This document shows positions 8,253-15,652 of a stretch of 64,000 nucleotides of DNA, piece by piece (positions within the stretch are counted from its first letter, which is position 1; each line of letters opens with the position of its first letter). The position numbers were made by a program, and so were the translations under genes. The stretch is taken from the NCBI GenBank assembly GCA_944384205.1, contig CALWSL010000006.1, forward strand, positions 62,001-126,000, written 5' to 3'. Source of the stretch: an uncultured Acetatifactor sp. (GTDB taxonomy: Bacteria > Bacillota > Clostridia > Lachnospirales > Lachnospiraceae). Below the pieces are notes generated by a model. It was not told the DNA's origin. It saw only the letters and a list, made by a program, of their open reading frames with translations, and ran no database searches.

Positions 8253-8711
8253 ATGGACGAGCAAAAAAAACAGGAATATGAACAGTATGTAAAAGAAGTG
8301 ACGCCTACCCATAATCTGTGGCTGCAGATGATAAAGGCGTTTATTGTGGGCGGCATCATTTGTACTTTGGGACAGTTTATTTTGAATTATGCCACCAATA
8401 CGATGGGTCTGGACAAGCAGACGGCGGGCAGTTGGTGTTCCCTGATTCTGGTGCTGCTGTCTGTCCTTCTGACAGGTTTCAACATCTATCCGCTTATTGT
8501 GAAATGGGGCGGCGCCGGTGCGCTGGTTCCGATTACGGGCTTTGCCAATTCGGTGGCGGCTCCGGCAATCGAGTTCCAGAAGGAGGGACAGGTTTTCGGT
8601 ATCGGCTGCAAGATTTTTACCATTGCAGGACCGGTGATTCTGTATGGTATTTTTTCAAGCTGGGTACTGGGACTGGGGTATTGGATTTTGAAAATGTTTG
8701 GAGTGGTGTAA
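8253..8711 (+). CDS. spoVAC: Stage V sporulation protein AC
   Basis: A 152-residue integral membrane protein with four to five hydrophobic segments. It starts with a short charged tail ending in VKEVTPTHNLWLQMIKAFIVGG, followed by GQFI and the GAGALVPITGFANSVAAPAIEF block near residues 88-110, which is the SpoVAC signature. SpoVAC is the mechanosensitive core of the dipicolinate channel in Bacillus. In most spore-formers spoVAD and spoVAE follow directly; here a terminator hairpin starts at the stop codon and the next gene is an unrelated truncated ATPase. An AAACGGAGA Shine-Dalgarno precedes the ATG. Confidence 0.92.
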   Translation: MDEQKKQEYEQYVKEVTPTHNLWLQMIKAFIVGGIICTLGQFILNYATNTMGLDKQTAGSWCSLILVLLSVLLTGFNIYPLIVKWGGAGALVPITGFANSVAAPAIEFQKEGQVFGIGCKIFTIAGPVILYGIFSSWVLGLGYWILKMFGVV

Positions 8712-8723
8712 GCCACTCCTTTT
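8700..8723 (+). terminator. Terminator overlapping the spoVAC stop codon
   Basis: A 7-bp perfect stem GGAGTGG/CCACTCC with a 6-base loop containing the stop codon, then four T. Confidence 0.7.
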
Positions 8724-8756
8724 ATGGCATGAACGGCGGAAAAATTAACAGGTTTG

Positions 8757-8794
8757 AAAAGGACGTTTCAGCAGATAGTTGGGACGTTCTTTTT
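8757..8794 (+). terminator. Repeat-type terminator hairpin, copy 1
   Basis: AAAAGGACGTTTC pairs with GGGACGTTCTTTT, with several G.T pairs, followed by T-rich sequence. A related hairpin with the same GGACGTT...GGGACGTT layout occurs at 10279-10314, so the two bracket the truncated DUF4143 gene. Confidence 0.55.
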
Positions 8795-8836
8795 AAATTA
8801 TTTGAAAAGATGGTTGTGGAATGAAGTGAATTTCCG

Positions 8837-8911
8837 GAAAACGTGTAAAATATAGATTAATTATATTGAGAAAACGTGTAATTACAAATGTTAATATCTT
8901 GAGAAAACGTG
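8837..8911 (+). repeat. Three GAAAACGTG direct repeats with exact 33-bp period
   Basis: The 9-mer GAAAACGTG occurs at 8837-8845, 8870-8878 and 8903-8911. Copies 2 and 3 share the longer match TTGAGAAAACGTG. The spacers are A/T-rich. The array sits directly upstream of a 5'-truncated gene. It could be an operator array on one face of the helix or a tandem-duplication scar; the sequence does not decide. Confidence 0.7.
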
Positions 8912-8927
8912 ATAAAATGATTATATC

Positions 8928-10157
8928 GTGATAGGTGCAGAGAAAGAATATCAGGCTTATATTTATATTGATTTTTCGGATGTCAGGAAAGAAATTTTGG
9001 ATGTGTTTGAAAATGAGTCCTACGATTTGGATTTGTTTTTCCTCAAAATGGAGAGCTTTTACGGCGTGCAGTTGAAAAAAAGAGATTCCTGTTTTGTATT
9101 TGATGAAGTGCAGATGTATCCCAAAGCGCGGCAGATGATTAAACATTTGGTGGCAGATGGACGCTATGATTATATTGAAACAGGTTCCTTAATCAGTATC
9201 AAACAAAATGTGGAGAGCATCGTTATTCCCTCCGAAGAAGATTCCATGCAGTTAAATCCGTTAGACTTTGAGGAATTTTTAATGGCATTCGGGGAAGAAC
9301 CATTGTTGGAATATATCAGAAAGTGCTTTGCAGAGACAAAGCCGTTGGGAGATTTGCTGTACAGAAAAGCATTGAACTATTTTCGGCAATATATGATTGT
9401 GGGAGGCATGCCGCAGGCTGTTTTAAAGTATTGTGAAAGTAAAAACTTGAGTGAAGTGAACGTGGTGAAACAAAGAATATTAAAGCTATATCGGCAGGAT
9501 ATTCTCAAGTTTGCCAAGGGTTATGAGAGTAAAGTATCATCGATTTTTGATGAAATACCATCTCAGTTGACCAAACATGAAAAGAAGTTTACATTGGCAT
9601 CATTGAATAAAAACGCAAGATTTCGGGAATATGAAGATGCTTTTATGTGGCTGAGTGAGTCGAAAATTGTGAATCATTGTTTTAACTCTACAGACCCTAA
9701 TATAGGTATAAATCTCAATACGGACCGTTTAACGCTGAAATGCTATATGGCGGATACCGGTTTGTTAATTACGCATGCCATTGAAGATGGAATGTTTTTG
9801 GAAGAAGAGGTTTTGAAAGCAGTTATGTTTGACAGGCTTGGTATCAATGAGGGAATGCTGCTTGAAAATGTAGTGGCACAGCTATTGGTTTCTAAAGGGC
9901 ACCGTTTATTCTTCTTTTCAAAGGTGGATAAAGAAGATTTTCACAATAATATTGAAATTGATTTCCTGGTGCGGGATAGGAAAAAAATCTGTCCGGTGGA
10001 GGTGAAATCCGGACCGTATAAAAAGCATACTTCGCTGGACAGATTCGGTACGAAATATTCAAATAAAGTTGGGAAAAAATATATTGTTTACACAAAGGAT
10101 TTGTCAAAAGACGGAGATGTTATTTGCGTGCCGGTATATATGGCGGCATATCTGTAA
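8928..10157 (+). pseudogene. AAA-family ATPase with DUF4143 domain, 5'-truncated
   Basis: The 409-residue frame starts directly with the strand YIYIDFSDV and has the Walker B motif FVFDEVQ, the sensor-like IETGSLISI and PSEEDSM, a DUF4143-type middle and a PD-(D/E)XK-like C terminus (NNIEIDFLVRDRKKICPVEVKSG). Proteins of this family normally begin with about 45-50 residues that carry the GxxxxGKS/T Walker A loop. That part is missing and no in-frame stretch upstream supplies it: a stop lies five codons before the GTG at 8928. Without Walker A, ATP binding should be lost, so I treat it as a remnant. Its natural role is poorly known. Repeats upstream and terminator-like repeats on both sides fit a rearranged accessory gene. 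Confidence 0.7.
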
Positions 10158-10168
10158 GGAAAAATACC

Positions 10169-10297
10169 ATGAACATAGCGATTATAGAAGACACAAGCCA
10201 CAAAGAGCTGTTGAAGAATACTGCCAGAAAGTATTTTGAAATGTGGAATGCACAGGCACAGTATTATAATGAATCAGAAAAAGGACGTTCCGGTTGA
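10169..10297 (+). CDS. 42-residue ORF, possible fragment
   Basis: An ATG frame 12 bases after the DUF4143 remnant encodes a 42-residue peptide starting MNIAIIEDTSHKELLK, which weakly resembles the first strand of a response-regulator receiver domain, and then loses similarity. Its last codons run into the terminator hairpin. No convincing Shine-Dalgarno is present. It is probably a gene scrap; a genuine small protein cannot be excluded. Confidence 0.25.
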   Translation: MNIAIIEDTSHKELLKNTARKYFEMWNAQAQYYNESEKGRSG

Positions 10298-10314
10298 TGA
10301 CTGGGACGTTTTTT
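10279..10314 (+). terminator. Repeat-type terminator hairpin, copy 2
   Basis: AAAGGACGTTCC (10280-10291) pairs with GGGACGTTTTTT (10303-10314) with a few G.T pairs and an 11-base loop. It has the same design as the hairpin at 8757-8794 and insulates the NAD operon promoter. Confidence 0.65.
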
Positions 10315-10354
10315 GAAGTGCGGATTTGAATTTTTAAAAAATTGAAAAAAGGGA

Positions 10355-10383
10355 TTGACATATTATCAAAATGATAATATTAT
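10355..10383 (+). promoter_or_regulatory. Sigma-A promoter of the NAD salvage operon
   Basis: TTGACA at 10355-10360, 17-base spacer, TATTAT at 10378-10383. The spacer and -10 are overlapped by the first palindromic operator, so a bound repressor would block polymerase. Confidence 0.8.
10361..10379 (+). promoter_or_regulatory. Palindromic operator O1, probable NrtR site
   Basis: A perfect inverted repeat TATTATC-5-GATAATA lies within the promoter spacer. NrtR is a Nudix-derived repressor of NAD genes that binds palindromes upstream of its targets and is itself encoded in this operon. Assignment to NrtR is inference from context. Confidence 0.65.
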
Positions 10384-10398
10384 AATTCTAACAACAGA

Positions 10399-10417
10399 TA
10401 TTATTAATTTGATAATA
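10399..10417 (+). promoter_or_regulatory. Palindromic operator O2, probable NrtR site
   Basis: TATTATT-5-GATAATA has the same 7-5-7 design as O1 with one mismatch. Its centre is 38 bp downstream of O1, just after the expected transcription start. Confidence 0.6.
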
Positions 10418-10443
10418 ACAAAAAAGACATGGAGGTTTGGCGT

Positions 10444-10950
10444 ATGAAAAAGACATTGATTGTAGTAGATATGCAGAAGGACTTTATTGACGGCGCATTA
10501 GGAACCAAAGAGGCGGTTGCCATCGTGGAGAATGTGAAGAAGAAAATTGCAGCATATCAGGAAAACGGGGATGAAATCATTTTTACAAGGGATACCCATC
10601 AGGCGGATTATCTGAATACCAATGAGGGAAAGCACCTTCCTGTGGAACATTGTATCGAAGGAACGGCAGGCTGGGAGCTTTATGAGGGACTTGAGGCGCC
10701 CGGTGCAATCTACATCAACAAGCCCACCTTCGGATATCTGAACTGGGCGGATTACAAGTTAGAAGAGGTGGAAATGGTTGGTCTGTGCACGGATATCTGT
10801 GTGGTATCTAACGCGCTGATTATCAAAGCCACCTATCCCGAAATTAAGGTGACGGTAGATGCAAGCTGCTGTGCAGGGGTAACACCGGAAAGTCATGCCG
10901 CAGCATTAACCACCATGAAGATGTGTCAGGTGGAAGTAGTGGGGGAATAA
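10444..10950 (+). CDS. pncA: Nicotinamidase (isochorismatase-fold cysteine hydrolase)
   Basis: A 168-residue isochorismatase-family protein. The catalytic triad is visible as Asp in VVDMQKDF, Lys in INKPTFGYL and Cys in GLCTDICV; the DTHQADY and GKHLPVEHC stretch supplies the metal-binding histidines. It would deamidate nicotinamide to nicotinate. The ATG at 10444 is chosen because GGAGG lies 8 bases before it; an earlier in-frame ATG at 10429 overlaps that Shine-Dalgarno. First gene of the NAD salvage operon. Context makes nicotinamidase the likeliest of the cysteine-hydrolase functions. Confidence 0.85.
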   Translation: MKKTLIVVDMQKDFIDGALGTKEAVAIVENVKKKIAAYQENGDEIIFTRDTHQADYLNTNEGKHLPVEHCIEGTAGWELYEGLEAPGAIYINKPTFGYLNWADYKLEEVEMVGLCTDICVVSNALIIKATYPEIKVTVDASCCAGVTPESHAAALTTMKMCQVEVVGE

Positions 10951-10983
10951 TTCGATTTTATTGATAGGAAAGAGGGGACTTCA

Positions 10984-11784
10984 ATGATTAAGATAAATGG
11001 GAAACAAGTGGATTTAAAGCATTTTCCGGACGGAACCCTGTTGCTGAAGGAGCTTGCGCCGGAAACAGAAAAAGTGACCTTGACCTGGCTTTTTGAAAAC
11101 AATGAAGAGCTGGTGGGATTATACTTTCTCACAAAACACCTGCGCTCAAAGGGGAGAAAGGAGATTGCCCTACAGCTTCCCTACCTTCCCAATGCGAGAC
11201 AGGACCGTGTGAAAGCGCCGGAGGATGTGTTTACGCTAAAATATTTTGCAGAGCTGATAAACTCTCTGGAATTTTGCGAAGTGGAGGTATTAGACCCCCA
11301 TTCTTATGTAAGTGAAGCGTTACTGAACAACATCAGGATTCGGACGCCAAAGAAATATGTGGAAAAGGTGTTAGAACAGCTTACGCGGCAGAATGAGCGC
11401 AGGGTGCTGCTTTTCTTTCCCGATGAAGGCGCCATGAAACGATATTCTGTCATGTTTGAACAGCCCTATGTGTTTGGCATTAAGAAGCGTGACTGGACTA
11501 CCGGCGAAATCGAAGGCTTAGAGGCAGCAGGACAGACTGATTTGATTCCGGGAAGTACGGTCTTAATCGTGGATGATATTTGCAGCAGGGGCGGAACCTT
11601 CTATTACAGCGCAAAGGCGTTGAAGGAATTGGGAGCAGAGCAGGTGTATTTATATGTTTCCCATTGTGAAAATACTATCCTTGAGGGGGATCTTTTAAAA
11701 ACGGATTTGGTGGAAAAGGTGTATACCACCAACAGTATTTTTACAAAGAGCGATGAAAAAGTGGAGGCATTTTCTTATGAATAA
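10984..11784 (+). CDS. Divergent ribose-phosphate pyrophosphokinase-like enzyme (Prs-like)
   Basis: A 266-residue protein, about 50 residues shorter than housekeeping Prs (about 315). It keeps the ATP-loop-like PYLPNARQDRVK, a DPHS metal site, KKRDWTTGE where Prs has a basic KRR loop, and the PRPP-binding loop VLIVDDICSRGGTF. It should transfer pyrophosphate from ATP to a ribose-5-phosphate-type acceptor. It directly precedes and overlaps the NAMPT-like gene, so it either feeds PRPP to that enzyme or acts on a different acceptor: in the phage NARP1 pathway a Prs-like enzyme pyrophosphorylates ADP-ribose. The sequence alone cannot settle the acceptor. An AGAGGGG Shine-Dalgarno precedes the ATG. 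Confidence 0.8.
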   Translation: MIKINGKQVDLKHFPDGTLLLKELAPETEKVTLTWLFENNEELVGLYFLTKHLRSKGRKEIALQLPYLPNARQDRVKAPEDVFTLKYFAELINSLEFCEVEVLDPHSYVSEALLNNIRIRTPKKYVEKVLEQLTRQNERRVLLFFPDEGAMKRYSVMFEQPYVFGIKKRDWTTGEIEGLEAAGQTDLIPGSTVLIVDDICSRGGTFYYSAKALKELGAEQVYLYVSHCENTILEGDLLKTDLVEKVYTTNSIFTKSDEKVEAFSYE

Positions 11785-13252
11785 AATAAATCCGATGTTG
11801 TTGATTGATTTTTATAAGGCAGTGCACGCGGAAATGCTGCCAAAGGACATTACAAAATCCGTATCTTACTTTACGCCCCGCATGAGCCGGGTGGAGCGTT
11901 GGGATAAGGTGGTCATGTTTGGATTGCAGGGCTTTATTAAGACTTATTTAATTGACTATTTTAACGAGGAATTTTTTGAGAAGCCCTTTACTGAGGTGAT
12001 TGGGGAATACAAGAGAATCATGGACGCTACGCTGGGTGCGGAGGCTTACAAAATCGAAAAGATAGAGAAGCTGCACAAGCTGGGATATCTGCCGATTGAA
12101 ATCATTGCATTGCCGGAGGGAAGTATGGTTCCCATGCACATTCCCATGTTCGGTATTACAAATACACATCCTGAATTTGCATGGCTGCCACAGTCCCTGG
12201 AGAGTCTCATTTCCGCAGAGAGCTGGCACCCCATGATTGCGGCGACAGTGGGATATACCTATCGCCAGATTGTCAATGAATACTATGACAAGACCTGTGA
12301 CGACAACATTGCCCGTGCAAGGGCGTTAGGCGCTTTTGATTTCCGCGGGGAGGAGTGTACGGATTCTGCGGTGAAAGCAGGTGCGGGATGGTGTTTGTCC
12401 TTCTTAAATACGGCGACGGTTCCCACGATTCCCTATCTGGAGCAGATGTATGCCTGCGATTGTACCAAGGAGCCGGTGGCGTTTGGCAGTCCCAGTACGG
12501 AGCATTCCGTCATGTGCAGCAATTATGCCATGGACGGCGACGAAGTGACGCTGTTAAAGCGTCTGCTGACAGAAATTTATCCCAATACCAGCTTCAGCGC
12601 GGTGCTGGATTCCTATGATTACTGGAATATCATTGATAATGTGCTTCCGCAGATTAAGAAAGAGATACTGGCGCACAACGGCTGTATGCTGATGCGAGGG
12701 GATTCCGGCGAATGTGTGGAGGTTGTGACCAAAACTGTCTTTAAGCTTTGGGAAGAGTTCGGTGGCACTGTCAACAGCAAGGGCTATAAGGTATTAGACC
12801 CGCATGTGAAAGCTATTTACGGAGATTCCATTACCATTCAGCGATGCGAGGAGATTTACCGCATTTTAGAAGAAAACGGATTTGCATGTTCCAATGTGGC
12901 GCTGGGTGTAGGTTCCTTCTCCATGCAGTGTATCGAGGAGGACGGTATCTTAAAGCCCTTTACCAGAGATACTTTTAGCTCCTGCATCAAAGCCACCTAT
13001 TGCGAGATTGCCGGCAAGCCCTATCCCATTTTTAAGAATCCTAAGGACGGCGGATTTAAAAAGTCCCAGAAGGGATGCTGCGTGGTAACAGGAAATGCGG
13101 AAGGTACACTCACCTATCAGGATGGATTTACATGGAAGGAAGCCTGTGAAAATCCTGACAATGCGTTAATCACAATCTTCAAAGACGGCATTCTGTTAAA
13201 AGAACAGTCGTTGCAGGAAATCAGAAACAGATTACACGGAGGGAAATTCTAA
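11777..13252 (+). CDS. nadV: Nicotinamide phosphoribosyltransferase-like enzyme (NadV/NAMPT family)
   Basis: A 491-residue NAMPT/NAPRTase-family protein. It opens with NPMLLIDFYKAVHAEMLP, equivalent to the N-terminal substrate loop of NAMPT, and has FDFRGEECTDSAVKAGAG, TEHSVM (the catalytic-His region), MRGDSGE, YGDSITIQ and GVGSFSMQ in the expected order. The start at 11777 overlaps the Prs-like stop by 8 bases and has GGAGG 9 bases upstream; an in-frame ATG at 11753 lacks this. The family makes NMN from nicotinamide and PRPP. By hand alignment, the residue equivalent to the aspartate that selects nicotinamide in human NAMPT appears replaced by Thr, so the true substrate (nicotinamide, nicotinate or an ADP-ribose derivative) is open. 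Confidence 0.85.
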   Translation: MNKINPMLLIDFYKAVHAEMLPKDITKSVSYFTPRMSRVERWDKVVMFGLQGFIKTYLIDYFNEEFFEKPFTEVIGEYKRIMDATLGAEAYKIEKIEKLHKLGYLPIEIIALPEGSMVPMHIPMFGITNTHPEFAWLPQSLESLISAESWHPMIAATVGYTYRQIVNEYYDKTCDDNIARARALGAFDFRGEECTDSAVKAGAGWCLSFLNTATVPTIPYLEQMYACDCTKEPVAFGSPSTEHSVMCSNYAMDGDEVTLLKRLLTEIYPNTSFSAVLDSYDYWNIIDNVLPQIKKEILAHNGCMLMRGDSGECVEVVTKTVFKLWEEFGGTVNSKGYKVLDPHVKAIYGDSITIQRCEEIYRILEENGFACSNVALGVGSFSMQCIEEDGILKPFTRDTFSSCIKATYCEIAGKPYPIFKNPKDGGFKKSQKGCCVVTGNAEGTLTYQDGFTWKEACENPDNALITIFKDGILLKEQSLQEIRNRLHGGKF

Positions 13253-14022
13253 TGAAGTATGAATTTAATGCGGCAGAGATAAAGGATAACTGTGTACAAT
13301 GGATTAGAGACTGGTTTGCGGAAAATGGAAAGGACTGCAATGCGGTTGTAGGAATTTCGGGCGGCAAGGACAGCTCTGTTGTGGCGGCGTTGTGCGTGGA
13401 GGCTCTGGGACGAGCGAGGGTAATCGGTGTTTTAATGCCCTGTGGCAAGCAGGCGGATATCGATATGGCGAAGAAACTGGTGAAGCATCTTGGCATTCAA
13501 AGCTACGAGCTGAATATCAAGAGTGCAGTGGACGGAATCTTAAATGAAATGACAGACATAAATGTGACAAAGCAGACCAAGACAAATCTTCCCGCCAGAA
13601 TCCGTATGTCCACCTTATATGCGGTCAGTCAGAGCATGAATGGTCGTGTGGCGAATACCTGTAATCTGTCGGAGGATTGGGTGGGCTATTCCACCAGATA
13701 CGGCGACAGCGCCGGGGATTTCAGCCCGCTGTCCCATTTGACCGTCACAGAGGTAAAAGCCATCGGCAGAGTATTAGGACTGCCCGACGATTTGGTGGAT
13801 AAGGTTCCGATTGACGGACTCAGCGGCATGACCGATGAGGAAAATCTGGGCTTTACCTATGCAGTGCTGGATCGTTACATTCGGGAGGGCATCTGCGAGG
13901 ATGAAGCGCTGCGTGAGAAAATTGACCAAATCCACAGAAGAAACCTGTTTAAATTAGAGCTGATGCCCAGCTTTCAGTTGCATGATGAAAGATGCGGGAT
14001 GACTTGCGAACCTGCCAGATAG
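13252..14022 (+). CDS. nadE: Ammonia-dependent NAD+ synthetase
   Basis: A 256-residue N-type ATP pyrophosphatase. The P-loop VGISGGKDSSVVAAL lies near residues 33-47; the substrate-recognition stretch ends STRYGDSAGDFSPLSHL, and TDEENLGFTYAVLDRYI closes the domain. No glutaminase domain is present, so it would use ammonia to convert nicotinate adenine dinucleotide to NAD. Its start codon overlaps the last base of the preceding stop codon. Its presence implies flux through nicotinate-type intermediates, which fits with the nicotinamidase at the start of the operon. Confidence 0.93.
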   Translation: MKYEFNAAEIKDNCVQWIRDWFAENGKDCNAVVGISGGKDSSVVAALCVEALGRARVIGVLMPCGKQADIDMAKKLVKHLGIQSYELNIKSAVDGILNEMTDINVTKQTKTNLPARIRMSTLYAVSQSMNGRVANTCNLSEDWVGYSTRYGDSAGDFSPLSHLTVTEVKAIGRVLGLPDDLVDKVPIDGLSGMTDEENLGFTYAVLDRYIREGICEDEALREKIDQIHRRNLFKLELMPSFQLHDERCGMTCEPAR

Positions 14023-14037
14023 TTTAGGAGAAAGGAA

Positions 14038-14943
14038 ATGAGTCGTTACAAAATAAGTGAAGAAGAAAAGGCATATTTGGAACAGTATGATATTGCGCAG
14101 TTTGAACGCCCGTCCCTGGCAACAGATATGGCGATTTTCTCGATTATGGAGGAGGGGGAAAGGGACAATTTCCGCAAGCTCCCCCAAAAGGCATTGAAGC
14201 TTCTGCTGATTAAGCGGGCGTCTTTTCCCTTTAAAGACTCATGGGCGCTGCCGGGCGGGTTCTGCAGACCTGATGAGGATGTTTATGAAACTGCCAAAAG
14301 AGAGCTGTACGAGGAAACCAATATAAAAAATGCGTACTTAAATTTAACGGGAACCTTCGGAGATATCGGCAGAGACCCAAGGGGCTGGATTATTTCCAAT
14401 ACTTTTTTAGCTTTAATAGATGGGGAAGCCTGTAACCTTCGGGCGGGCACCGATGCCTGGGAGGCAAAGTGGTTTTCTGTGACATTAAAGCGGATTGAGA
14501 TAAAAAAAGAGGTAACGGAAGAGATTGTGGACATGGAAACAGAGTATGAGCTTACTTTGCTTCATGAGGACGCGGGTATCTGTTTGTCTGCAAAGATAAA
14601 GGAGTATAAGCAGTTTCAAAATTATCATGAAACTGTGCGTTATGAGATGCTGGACTGCGAAAATATCGCCTTTGACCATGCGAAGCTGATTCTGCATAAC
14701 TTACTGTTTCTTCGCAAAAGTGTAGAAAATGATTTCAAAATGGCATTTGATTTGATGCCGGAGACTTTCACACTGACAGAACTGCAGACGGCTTTTGAAT
14801 TAATTCTTGGCCGGAAATTATTAGCTGCAAATTTCCGAAGAAAGATTAATGATTATGTGGCAGAGACAGAACACTTCTTGGAGGGGGCAGGGCACCGTCC
14901 TGCGAAGCTGTTTAAACGTAATATACAGGAATTTTACAGATAG
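14038..14943 (+). CDS. nrtR: NrtR-like Nudix-fold transcriptional regulator of NAD genes
   Basis: A 301-residue protein with an N-terminal Nudix fold and a C-terminal winged-helix part. The Nudix box reads GFCRPDEDVYETAKRELYEE with Asn where the final glycine is expected, so hydrolysis may be weakened. The GDIGRDPRGW strand and the C-terminal LGRKLLAANFRRKI and GHRPAKLFKRN segments are hallmarks of NrtR. NrtR represses NAD biosynthesis genes and is released by ADP-ribose. The protein is longer than typical NrtR (about 210-250 aa) because of an extra segment near 150-215. Two matching palindromes in the operon promoter make autoregulation likely. Confidence 0.85.
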   Translation: MSRYKISEEEKAYLEQYDIAQFERPSLATDMAIFSIMEEGERDNFRKLPQKALKLLLIKRASFPFKDSWALPGGFCRPDEDVYETAKRELYEETNIKNAYLNLTGTFGDIGRDPRGWIISNTFLALIDGEACNLRAGTDAWEAKWFSVTLKRIEIKKEVTEEIVDMETEYELTLLHEDAGICLSAKIKEYKQFQNYHETVRYEMLDCENIAFDHAKLILHNLLFLRKSVENDFKMAFDLMPETFTLTELQTAFELILGRKLLAANFRRKINDYVAETEHFLEGAGHRPAKLFKRNIQEFYR

Positions 14944-14953
14944 AGGAAATAGG

Positions 14954-15652
14954 ATGAAGCGTTTTTTAAAGGAAGAATTAAGTGGGTGGAAGAAAAGGGA
15001 GGTCTGCTGGCTCATCATTGCCTGCGGGGTCATAACAGGACTGTCAATTTACTGGGGAGATACCCCAATGGGGATTATCTCCGCTACCACAGGCGTCGCC
15101 TGTGTGGTCTGCACCGGAAAAGGAAAATTGTCGGCTTACCTCTTTGGACTGGTTAATTCCGTTCTCTATGCAATCATTTCTTATCGCGCCGCATTGTATG
15201 GGGAAACTATGTTAAATGCCATTTATTATGTACCCATGCAGTTTGTGGGATTTTATATCTGGTCTAAAAACATGAACAGCGAAACCCATGAGGTGCGAAA
15301 AAAGCATATGAAAAACAGTGGCAGAAGCTTAATGGTGCTTGCCATTATCGCCGCCACCTTTGTGTATGGCGTGATTCTGAAATACATGGGTGATGCAATG
15401 CCCTTTGTGGATGCCTTTACAACGGTTTCTTCAGTAGTCGCAATGTTAGTATCCGTCAGGATGTTCGCGGAACAGTGGTGGATTTGGATTGCCGTGGATG
15501 TATTTACCGTATATATGTGGGCATGTAACTTTATGACCGGACAGGAAAACATTGCCACACTGCTCATGTGGATTGTTTATCTGGGAAATGCAATTATGAT
15601 GTGTATCAAATGGGAGAAAGAGATTAGAGGGAAAGCAGATGTACAAGTATAA
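14954..15652 (+). CDS. pnuC: Nicotinamide riboside transporter PnuC
   Basis: A 232-residue polytopic membrane protein (about seven hydrophobic segments). The PnuC-type pattern is visible in GLVNSVLYAIISYRAALYGE, YVPMQFVGFYIW and the WIAVDVFTVYMWACNF helix. PnuC lets nicotinamide riboside diffuse in, driven by phosphorylation inside. The start at 14954 has GAGG upstream; an upstream in-frame ATG would overlap nrtR by about 95 bases with no Shine-Dalgarno. Its stop overlaps the start of the next gene, whose kinase domain traps the imported riboside. Confidence 0.9.
   Translation: MKRFLKEELSGWKKREVCWLIIACGVITGLSIYWGDTPMGIISATTGVACVVCTGKGKLSAYLFGLVNSVLYAIISYRAALYGETMLNAIYYVPMQFVGFYIWSKNMNSETHEVRKKHMKNSGRSLMVLAIIAATFVYGVILKYMGDAMPFVDAFTTVSSVVAMLVSVRMFAEQWWIWIAVDVFTVYMWACNFMTGQENIATLLMWIVYLGNAIMMCIKWEKEIRGKADVQV

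Noticed and set aside
8318-8824. Alternative-frame 168-residue open frame over spoVAC
   Set aside because: It is out of frame with the recognised SpoVAC motifs and runs through the terminator.
8837-8911. 33-bp-spaced repeats as a small CRISPR array
   Set aside because: The repeated core is only 9-13 bases, there are three copies and no cas genes are nearby.
10361-10417. The TATTATC/GATAATA palindromes as a Fur or Zur metal box
   Set aside because: GATAAT-rich palindromes resemble Fur boxes, but all downstream genes are NAD genes and an NrtR-like regulator is in the operon, so NrtR is the simpler reading. Not fully excluded.
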